From NCBI GenBank assembly GCA_037134895.1, contig JBAXLI010000101.1:1-12143 (forward strand): 12,143 nt of DNA, in the 5' to 3' direction. Positions 6,098-12,143 of this stretch are shown in pieces. The position numbers and the translations under genes are program-made. The notes beneath the pieces were generated by a model, which was not told the DNA's origin, searched no databases, and worked only from the letters and a program-made list of their open reading frames with translations. The DNA is from CAIRDP01 sp037134895 (GTDB lineage: Bacteria; Bacteroidota; Bacteroidia; Bacteroidales; FEN-979). Within the stretch, counting starts at the first letter, position 1; each line of letters starts with the position of its first letter.

Positions 6098-7607
6098 CCT
6101 TTTTTTCAGGTCGCATCTGCGGAAAAAAGAGCACGTCCTGTATCGAGGCCTGGTTGGTCATGATCATCGTGAGACGGTCAATCCCTATACCCAGCCCTGA
6201 AGTCGGGGGCATCGCAAATTCCAGTGAACGCAGGAAATCCTCGTCGAGCACCATGGATTCATCGTCCCCCCGTTTCCCGAGTTCAAGCTGTGATTCAAAC
6301 CTTTCTCTCTGGTCGATGGGATCGTTCAGTTCAGAGAATGCATTGCATAGTTCCTTGCCGTTGCAAATGGCTTCGAAGCGTTCAACAAGTCCGGGTTTGC
6401 TTCGGTGTTTCTTTGCCAGGGGCGACATCTCTATGGGATAATCGGTGATGAAGGTAGGCTGAACAAGAAAAGGCTCGCATTTTTCACCGAAGATCTGGTC
6501 GATGATCTTGCCTTTGGCCATGGTTTTATCGATAGGAACCTGCAGCTGTTTTGCTATGGCAGCCAGCTCATCCTCTGATTTTCCGTCAATATCAATGCCG
6601 GTATAGTGCTGTATGACTTCAAACATCGTAAAACGCTTCCAGGGACGTTTGAAGTCGATGAGTTTATCTCCCACCTGTACCTCGGTCTTTCCATGGAGGT
6701 CGATGGCTATTTTCTCAACCATCTCTTCAACAAGGTCCATCATCCATTCATAATCTTTAAAAGCCACATACAGCTCCATCTGGGTGAATTCTGGATTATG
6801 GAACCGGTCCATGCCCTCATTGCGGAAGTCTTTCGAGAATTCATACACTCCGTCGAAACCACCCACGATCAGGCGTTTCAGGTAAAGCTCATTGGCAATA
6901 CGAAGGTACAGGGTCATGTCGAGGGAGTTGTGATGGGTCTTGAACGGCCGGGCGGCAGCTCCCCCGTAAAGCGGCTGCAGTACAGGGGTCTCAACCTCCA
7001 GGTAGGACTTTGTATTCAGGAACTCCCTCATGGAATTTACCAGTCGGGTTCTTTTAACAAATACATCCCTGACTTCGGGGTTAACGATCATATCGACATA
7101 ACGCTGACGGTATCTTTGTTCAGGATCGGTGAACGCATCAAAGACTTCACCGTCTTTCTCCTTGACAATAGGAAGCACCCTGAGGGATTTGGAAAGGAGT
7201 TTAAGGCTCCTTACGTGGATCGAGATCTCTCCCATCTGGGTCACAAATACGTAACCTGTCACACCGATGATATCACCGATATCGAGAAGCTTTTTGAACA
7301 CGGTATTGTAAAGGGTTTTATCGTCACCCGTGCAGATCTCGTCACGTTTCACATAAAGCTGAATCCTGCCGCTTGAATCTTGGAGTTCGGCAAAAGAAGC
7401 GGCTCCCATGATCCTGCGGGTCATGATTCGGCCGGCAATGCTTACCTCCTGGTACAACGTAGTATCGGCAGGATAATTTTTTTTAATCTCAGCACTGCTT
7501 ACATTGACCGGAAAAGTTTCGGGTGGGTATGGGTTGACTCCGAGCCTGAAAAGTTCAGCTAAGGAATCGCGACGTATCTGTTCCTGCTCAGAAAAGGAAA
7601 TTGACAT
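6087..7607 (-). CDS. lysS: Lysine--tRNA ligase, class II
   Basis: The 506-residue cytoplasmic enzyme charges tRNA-Lys with lysine using ATP. The N-terminal OB-fold anticodon-binding domain (about 55-140) includes VSIAGRIMTRRIMG and QLYVKRDE. Class II motif 1 lies around 183-210 (FLNTKSYLEVETPVL). Motif 2 is at 256-279 (FSKDFRNEGMDRFHNPEFTQ), and motif 3 at 469-486 (TSGLGIGIDRLTMIMTN). Length matches the usual bacterial LysS of about 505 residues, with no C-terminal extension. The start at 7607 lies 29 nt after the recO stop, so it is probably the last gene of a porZ-recO-lysS unit, though a TATCTTTG element just upstream suggests its own promoter as well. Its 3' end overlaps the convergent PPAD-like gene by 11 nt. 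Confidence 0.97.
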   Translation of the reverse strand: MSISFSEQEQIRRDSLAELFRLGVNPYPPETFPVNVSSAEIKKNYPADTTLYQEVSIAGRIMTRRIMGAASFAELQDSSGRIQLYVKRDEICTGDDKTLYNTVFKKLLDIGDIIGVTGYVFVTQMGEISIHVRSLKLLSKSLRVLPIVKEKDGEVFDAFTDPEQRYRQRYVDMIVNPEVRDVFVKRTRLVNSMREFLNTKSYLEVETPVLQPLYGGAAARPFKTHHNSLDMTLYLRIANELYLKRLIVGGFDGVYEFSKDFRNEGMDRFHNPEFTQMELYVAFKDYEWMMDLVEEMVEKIAIDLHGKTEVQVGDKLIDFKRPWKRFTMFEVIQHYTGIDIDGKSEDELAAIAKQLQVPIDKTMAKGKIIDQIFGEKCEPFLVQPTFITDYPIEMSPLAKKHRSKPGLVERFEAICNGKELCNAFSELNDPIDQRERFESQLELGKRGDDESMVLDEDFLRSLEFAMPPTSGLGIGIDRLTMIMTNQASIQDVLFFPQMRPEKKVSE

Positions 7608-7623
7608 AAGCTTGATTTTTCTG

Positions 7624-7631
7624 CAAAGATA
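7624..7631 (-). promoter_or_regulatory. Putative -7 promoter element for lysS
   Basis: TATCTTTG on the minus strand matches TAnnTTTG and lies 16 nt before the lysS ATG, in the short recO-lysS gap. It could give lysS expression independent of the upstream porZ-recO genes. A TTTTG occurs 11 nt further upstream, too close to be a standard -33 element. Confidence 0.4.
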
Positions 7632-7636
7632 AGGAT

Positions 7637-8362
7637 TTACGCCAAAACGGAGTGCAGGATGTGATGGGAGTTCATCGCCCTGAAGCCCGGTACGTGTATC
7701 TGGTAATACAGAAGCAGTGAATCGAGAAGGGATCTGCGGACGGCTGTTTTGAAATGCAGGGAGTCCTGTTCTTCGACCGGAGTGCTAACCAGTGTATTAA
7801 AATATTTCCCGTATTCGGGAAGTATATAGGCGTCATTATCGGGGATCACACCCTGGAACTGGCTTTCGTTGAGGTTGAAAACCGGTTTTGACTCAGTATA
7901 ACCCGGCTGTGGCCTGATCCCGAGGTAGTGGGTAAGTTCTGCGGTAAATACTAATGCAAAGCAGTTTAGGGAATTTTCGGCTGAATCGAGAAGGAGGCAG
8001 GATTTCCAAAGATAATCAAACAGTTCACGGTTAACTTCTTCTTCCCTTATAGCCTTGTACAGCAGTTCATTGATATATAATGCAACTGAGCTTTTTCGGA
8101 TATCGAACGGGATGCTTAAATAGGGGTGGGCAAGCCTGACCTCTTTTGAGGTGTGCAATGTTGATTTTTCTTTCAGGTTGGCAGTCACTTCAAGAAGGGT
8201 AAGCGGCTGGAAGAGGCCTGCTTTTGTTTTTGATTTGGGACTTCGGATGCCTTTGAAGAGATACGAACGCAATCCGCAGGCCTCTGTGTAAATCCTTACG
8301 ATAATACTGGTTTCGGAGTATTTAATGGAGTGCAGAACGATGCCTTTCGTTGTCAGCAGCAT
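7637..8362 (-). CDS. recO: DNA repair protein RecO
   Basis: RecO works with RecF and RecR to load RecA onto SSB-coated single-stranded DNA in gap repair, and can anneal complementary strands. The 241-residue length is typical. The N-terminal OB-fold (about 1-80) starts with the family pattern MLLTTKGIVLHSIKYSETSIIVRIYTE (residues 1-27), followed by GIRSPKSKTKAGLFQPLTLLE. The helical C-terminal domain contains FALVFTAELTHYLGIRPQ (about 135-152), a recognisable RecO core segment. The four-cysteine zinc motif found in many RecO proteins is missing: the only cysteines are C29, C122 and C134. The start codon shares one base with the porZ stop (TGATG), pointing to translational coupling. lysS follows 29 nt downstream. 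Confidence 0.93.
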   Translation of the reverse strand: MLLTTKGIVLHSIKYSETSIIVRIYTEACGLRSYLFKGIRSPKSKTKAGLFQPLTLLEVTANLKEKSTLHTSKEVRLAHPYLSIPFDIRKSSVALYINELLYKAIREEEVNRELFDYLWKSCLLLDSAENSLNCFALVFTAELTHYLGIRPQPGYTESKPVFNLNESQFQGVIPDNDAYILPEYGKYFNTLVSTPVEEQDSLHFKTAVRRSLLDSLLLYYQIHVPGFRAMNSHHILHSVLA

Positions 8363-10695
8363 CAGTTGATCACCAGGATCTTGGTTACTACCTTGTCGCT
8401 TCCGTTTTCGTTTGATGCAAACACCAGGTAAACACCCGTACGGACTTTCTTCCCATCCATAGTCGCTCCATTCCAGACTGCTTGTCCGCCTTCAGCTTTC
8501 CCCGTAAAAACAAGCCTTCCGCTGATATCGGTGATCCTGATCTGGGCATTGCTCAGTAGCCCTTTTACAGCAATATATCCCTGGTATCCTTCACGAACCG
8601 GGTTTGGGTAGGCATAAACATTTCCGAAGCTGTCGCTGCCCTCGGTAGCCGTGCCTTTAAACGAGATAACACCCTTGTCGGTGCCGAAATATATTTCACC
8701 GGTGACCTGGTTGATGGCGATTGATGTTACCCTGTCGGAAAGGAGAGGACTGTTTTCAGCGGTAAAATGATATACCTGCTTTGTGCCGTCGGCCGAAAAA
8801 AGGTATGCGCCTCCGCGATCGGTACCCATCCATTTACGGTTGGCCCCGTCTACGGCAATAGCATTGACCTGCTCATTTTCGAGAAGATACTGTACATAGG
8901 ATCCCTGCTGCACAAGCGGTCTCTGGCAATCTGAAGGATGGTCTGAGAACAGGTCGTCGGGACTGTAAAACACACCCACCCCGCTTTCGGTCCCTACCCA
9001 GATCTCGCCATTTTTATCTTCGGCCATTGAAAAGATCATATTCCCGGGGATATTTCCGTTCCCGGCAGTTGAATTCAGTTTTCTGGCTTTGTCGTCGGCC
9101 GGGTTGTCGGGAGTTCCGTTATTTGTAAATATAAGTACCGAGTAAGGATTCAGGTTCCCGTAACGCATCTGCATCCATACCTGGTCGTAGCGGTTCACCA
9201 TGATCTGACCCAGATCTGATTCGTTGTTGACGGTGATCTTATAGCCTGTCCACTGGTTTCCGCGTTTCAAAGAAAGGCAGGAATCGGTATGGGCGCAAAC
9301 AACCCAGAGGTTGCCATGGATATCATAGGCAGAGCCACCCACACGAACAAGGCTGGTATCAGTCGTAGCCGAGTGATGGTGAAGTGTGCTGTTGGGTTCT
9401 GAGAACCTGCGGGTAAGAGTTCCATCATAAAATTCAAGCAGTCCGTAACCCCAGGTTGCTGCATAGATCCTTTTGGGGTCGGCGGGATCGGCGGTCACCG
9501 AAACAATGTTCATGAAGCCATACATCAAAGGATTGTTGGCCCCCGAAAGGTTCAGCCAGTTGGCATCGTCGAAGGTATAAACCTGGGCTGCCATGGCAAG
9601 GGGGACATAGGAAGCATCATAGCCACCCGGGGCAATATAAAGGTTATTCCCGACCGAGCTCATGCTGAAGGCATTTGCTGTAAGCGGACCGCTCAGGTTA
9701 TACAGTTTTGTCTGGTCTGAATTCATTTCATAGCTTACCAGGCCGGAATAGGAGTCGGCGATCCAGATCGTACTGTTCTGGTCGCATATGGCATCCTGGG
9801 GAAAAGGAGTGGCATTGGGATAGGCGTGTATTGCCTTGTACATATTGAAACTTACATCATACACATCCACAAAGTAATTATAACTGATAACCAGCCTGTC
9901 ATACATGCTTTTCAGGTTCATCACAGGATTGTTTGCTCCATTCTGCCAGGCTGTCCACTGCCCGTTATAGGTATACAGGGTGTCTTTTCCGCTGACCCTT
10001 TTTTTGTTCACAACAACCTTGCCTGAAAAGTAGGTTATGGTATTGTACATCAGGGTGGTGTCGATACGCTTGTCCTTCTTCCAGACTGCATAATTTGCCA
10101 GGTTGGGGTCTTTGTACCAGGCTTTGTAAATGCCCCGCTCGGTTGCAGCCCACAGTGTATCCTGTTCATCCTTCACCATGCTCATGACGTTCACCTGGGT
10201 ACCGCCGCTGCCGATATAATATGTTTCCTTTATCTCCTGTTTTACCAGGTCCAGCAAGACGATTCCGAAACCGCACTGAAGGTAAGCCATGGATCCTATG
10301 CAGTAAATGCTGTTGATGGTTTTATTTCCAAGGATGGTTTTACGGTAAATATCTGAAATGTTGATAATGGTGTTATTCTGGAGGAGGTCGATGTTTGCGT
10401 CGGAATAAGCGACAACCAGGGTTTTGGTCGGGACATTATAGGCGATGCAGTTGATGCCGATGTCAGACAGCCCCTGAATCTTTGTGATCCTGTTGATGCT
10501 GTTATCCTCCTTATCGTAATAGAACAGTGCATAGGGTGTCGAAGAATAGATTCGGTTCTGGGCTTCGGCAACAGAATTGCAGTAATAATACGGGAGTTCA
10601 TCCCTCCACTGTCCGATGGGGATCTGGGGGCTCTGGGAGAAGAGGGATGCAGGATAAAGGATGCAGGATATAAAAAAAAGTCTGAATATTTTCAT
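8362..10695 (-). CDS. porZ: T9SS attachment-complex component PorZ (beta-propeller protein)
   Basis: The 777-residue exported protein matches P. gingivalis PorZ (776 residues) in length and layout. PorZ acts at the cell surface with the sortase PorU, presenting anionic LPS so that cargo can be attached after its sorting domain is removed. Here a signal peptide (1-21, ending LFSQ) precedes a PorZ-type first propeller (IGQWRDELPYYYCNSVAEA, IQGLSDIGINCIAYN, NIDLLQNNTIINISDIYRK). Repeated propeller blades carry aromatic/GT-x-x-G motifs, for example WAATERGIYKA (182-192), WVGTESGVGVFY (566-577), WMGTDRGGAYLF (622-633) and IYFGTDKGVISF (668-679). The C-terminal 85 residues (from VYAYPNPV, 693) form a T9SS sorting domain. 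A generic two-component-regulator-type propeller protein is the alternative, but the N-terminal region favours PorZ. recO overlaps its stop by one base; cysN lies 83 nt upstream. Confidence 0.85.
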   Translation of the reverse strand: MKIFRLFFISCILYPASLFSQSPQIPIGQWRDELPYYYCNSVAEAQNRIYSSTPYALFYYDKEDNSINRITKIQGLSDIGINCIAYNVPTKTLVVAYSDANIDLLQNNTIINISDIYRKTILGNKTINSIYCIGSMAYLQCGFGIVLLDLVKQEIKETYYIGSGGTQVNVMSMVKDEQDTLWAATERGIYKAWYKDPNLANYAVWKKDKRIDTTLMYNTITYFSGKVVVNKKRVSGKDTLYTYNGQWTAWQNGANNPVMNLKSMYDRLVISYNYFVDVYDVSFNMYKAIHAYPNATPFPQDAICDQNSTIWIADSYSGLVSYEMNSDQTKLYNLSGPLTANAFSMSSVGNNLYIAPGGYDASYVPLAMAAQVYTFDDANWLNLSGANNPLMYGFMNIVSVTADPADPKRIYAATWGYGLLEFYDGTLTRRFSEPNSTLHHHSATTDTSLVRVGGSAYDIHGNLWVVCAHTDSCLSLKRGNQWTGYKITVNNESDLGQIMVNRYDQVWMQMRYGNLNPYSVLIFTNNGTPDNPADDKARKLNSTAGNGNIPGNMIFSMAEDKNGEIWVGTESGVGVFYSPDDLFSDHPSDCQRPLVQQGSYVQYLLENEQVNAIAVDGANRKWMGTDRGGAYLFSADGTKQVYHFTAENSPLLSDRVTSIAINQVTGEIYFGTDKGVISFKGTATEGSDSFGNVYAYPNPVREGYQGYIAVKGLLSNAQIRITDISGRLVFTGKAEGGQAVWNGATMDGKKVRTGVYLVFASNENGSDKVVTKILVIN

Positions 10696-10719
10696 ACAGT
10701 ATGAATATGGATCTTACAA

Positions 10720-10733
10720 TAAACCGTGGTTTA
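10720..10733. repeat. Perfect 14-nt dyad upstream of porZ
   Basis: TAAACC, a 2-nt centre and GGTTTA form a perfect palindrome-like dyad 25-38 nt upstream of the porZ start, in the 83-nt cysN-porZ gap. The compact symmetric form suits a dimeric regulator's operator better than an RNA hairpin, because a 2-nt loop cannot close. No exact TAnnTTTG is present in this gap; the nearest resemblance is TACTTTTA just upstream of the dyad. A regulatory role is inferred from position and symmetry only. Confidence 0.35.
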
Positions 10734-10778
10734 AAAGTAACTGTTTTTTTGCTGATTTATTGCAGAAAAGCAAGGATT

Positions 10779-12071
10779 TCAGAAGATCATCCCGGCGGCT
10801 ACGGTTTCATTGGTAGCTTCATCGATAAGGATGAGGCTGCCGGTTTGCCTGTTGGTGGTATAAGGGTCGCAGAAAAGAGGCTTGGTGGTACGTATGCGGA
10901 CCCTGGCAATTTCGTTCATAGCCAGGCTGGTTCGATCGGTAATCTGTTCAAGGGTGCTGATGTTCAGAACGTATTCAATATTGACGATCAAACAGCGCAC
11001 ATCCCGGGTGTTGTTTTTCAGGGCATATTTCCCGTTGAGCTGCATGGGTTTAGGGTTCATCCAGCAGATCATGCATTCAAATTCAGAACTTGACCTGGGC
11101 AGGGAAGCAGAGCCCGCGATCATATCCCCCCTGCTGATATCGATGTCGTCGCTGAGCAAAAGCGTTACACTCATAGGAGGGAAAGCCTCTTCAACCGGTC
11201 CGCCGAACGTATCGATACGCTGGATTGTCGTTTTAATACCAGCTGGAAGCACCATGACTTCATCCCCCGGATGGAACTTGCCCCCGGCAACCCTTCCTGC
11301 ATATCCCCTGTAATCGTGATATTTGTCAGATTCGGGGCGGATGACATACTGCACCGGGAAACGCTGGTTCACCATATCATGGTCCTGGTCGATAGGGATG
11401 GTCTCAAGGGTGTCAAGCAAAGTCCCTTCATTATACCAGGGCATATTCAGTGAAGGTTTCACAACATTATCTCCTTTCAGGGCACTGATGGGGATAAAAT
11501 GAAGGTCTTCACCCGGCAGGACCTTTTCAACAAAAGCGTTGAAATCGGCTTTGATCTTCTCAAAGACCTCGCGGCTGTAATCGAGAAGGTCCATTTTATT
11601 TATGCAGACAATGATATGCGGTATTCCAAGCAGGTAAGCAATAAACCCATGCCGGTAAGTCTGTTCGATCACCCCGTTGCGGGCATCGATGAGAACTATC
11701 GCGGCATTGGCAGTTGAAGCCCCGGTGACCATATTCCTTGTATATTGAATATGCCCGGGTGTGTCGGCGATGATGAATTTGCGGTTAGGCGTGGCAAAGT
11801 AACGGTAGGCCACGTCGATGGTGATCCCCTGCTCGCGCTCGGCCCTGAGCCCGTCGGTGAAGAGTGCGAGATTCAGGTGTTCGCTTCCTTTCTGCACACT
11901 GGCCCGCTTGACGGCATCCAGCTGGTCTTCAAACAGAGATTTGCTGTCATACAACAACCTTCCGATCAGGGTGCTTTTTCCGTCATCCACGCTGCCTGCT
12001 GTGGTAAAACGCAGCAACTGCATATTCAGGTAGCCCTTGCTTGAGAAATCGCTATCCTTAACCTCTGTCAT
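10779..12071 (-). CDS. cysN: Sulfate adenylyltransferase GTPase subunit CysN
   Basis: CysN is the GTPase subunit of ATP sulfurylase. With CysD it couples GTP hydrolysis to formation of adenylyl sulfate from ATP and sulfate in assimilation. All translation-factor-type GTPase motifs are present: G1 GSVDDGKST (26-34), G2 around T84 (EQGITID), G3 DTPGH (103-107), G4 NKMD (158-161) and G5 SAL (196-198). EF-Tu-like beta-barrel domains follow (about 235-430; RFPVQYVIRP, GYAGRVAGGKFHPGDEVMVLP, DISRGDMIAG). At 430 residues the protein is shorter than E. coli CysN (about 475) and has no fused APS kinase domain. cysD usually precedes cysN, but only 72 bases remain upstream and none of the frames ends like CysD, so the partner is not visible. 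An AAGGA sits a few bases before the ATG. It could be co-transcribed with porZ across an 83-nt gap. Confidence 0.95.
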   Translation of the reverse strand: MTEVKDSDFSSKGYLNMQLLRFTTAGSVDDGKSTLIGRLLYDSKSLFEDQLDAVKRASVQKGSEHLNLALFTDGLRAEREQGITIDVAYRYFATPNRKFIIADTPGHIQYTRNMVTGASTANAAIVLIDARNGVIEQTYRHGFIAYLLGIPHIIVCINKMDLLDYSREVFEKIKADFNAFVEKVLPGEDLHFIPISALKGDNVVKPSLNMPWYNEGTLLDTLETIPIDQDHDMVNQRFPVQYVIRPESDKYHDYRGYAGRVAGGKFHPGDEVMVLPAGIKTTIQRIDTFGGPVEEAFPPMSVTLLLSDDIDISRGDMIAGSASLPRSSSEFECMICWMNPKPMQLNGKYALKNNTRDVRCLIVNIEYVLNISTLEQITDRTSLAMNEIARVRIRTTKPLFCDPYTTNRQTGSLILIDEATNETVAAGMIF

Positions 12072-12123
12072 AATCCTTAAATCGTAAATATTCGCAATAT
12101 TGTTAATTTTTAATGGTGCTCAT

Positions 12124-12138
12124 TTCGGCTTCGCCGAA
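12124..12138. repeat. GC-rich hairpin at the window edge upstream of cysN
   Basis: TTCGGC, a TTC loop and GCCGAA form a perfect 6-bp hairpin 53 nt upstream of the cysN start. On neither strand is it followed by a clear T-run inside the window, so it is not a standard intrinsic terminator. It may mark the end of an upstream gene or a leader structure of cysN. All three minus-strand frames are open at the edge and stop before cysN, so a truncated coding end cannot be excluded or assigned. Confidence 0.35.
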
Positions 12139-12143
12139 CGTAA

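Noticed and set aside
6093..6114. Possible stem-loop with a T6C loop at the PPAD-like/lysS junction
   Set aside because: The arms (GACCT/AGGTC plus a bulged GC pair) fold, but the T-run is in the loop, not after the stem. It encodes the Lys-Lys codons of LysS, so it is not a convincing terminator.
6606..7376. 256-codon open frame on the plus strand
   Set aside because: It is entirely antisense to lysS, has no recognisable domain, and is explained by codon bias of the opposite strand.
10701..11313. 130- and 143-codon plus-strand frames
   Set aside because: Both lie antisense to cysN, have no family features and show no promoter or ribosome-binding context.

Overview
The window looks like chromosomal DNA of a Bacteroidota bacterium, probably Bacteroidales-like. 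Three lines of evidence support this. Two proteins end in type IX secretion system (T9SS) C-terminal sorting domains, and one of them looks like PorZ, a T9SS component. Shine-Dalgarno signals are weak. Five genes have an exact TAnnTTTG, the Bacteroidetes -7 promoter motif, upstream on the correct strand. I see no insertion sequence, phage gene, CRISPR array, tRNA or rRNA. The region is compact, and no gene-free stretch exceeds about 245 bases.

Layout, left to right. On the minus strand lie a four-helix membrane protein (113-559) and, 14 nt upstream of it, an exported DUF2147 protein (574-1032); the two look like one operon. Next come an MltD-like lytic transglycosylase with three LysM repeats (1275-3065) and a cation diffusion facilitator zinc transporter (3121-3978). 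A 76-nt divergent intergenic region separates these from the only plus-strand gene (4055-6097). That gene encodes a secreted protein closely resembling the Porphyromonas peptidylarginine deiminase (PPAD), with an extra domain and a T9SS tail. It converges on, and overlaps by 11 nt, lysS (6087-7607). Continuing on the minus strand are recO (7637-8362), porZ (8362-10695, sharing one base with recO) and cysN (10779-12071). The last 72 bases carry a GC-rich hairpin and no gene I can assign.

Functional links. PorZ belongs to the T9SS attachment complex, and the PPAD-like protein is a predicted T9SS substrate, so the window holds both a piece of the machinery and a cargo. The transcription order porZ-recO-lysS joins an envelope-secretion gene to recombination repair and translation genes, with an apparent extra promoter just before lysS. 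The other genes are ordinary housekeeping: murein turnover, zinc export and sulfate activation.

I found no wholly new system. The PPAD-like enzyme is the most notable item: all four catalytic positions are kept, but the tyrosine that helps grip the substrate's C-terminal carboxylate is replaced by threonine.
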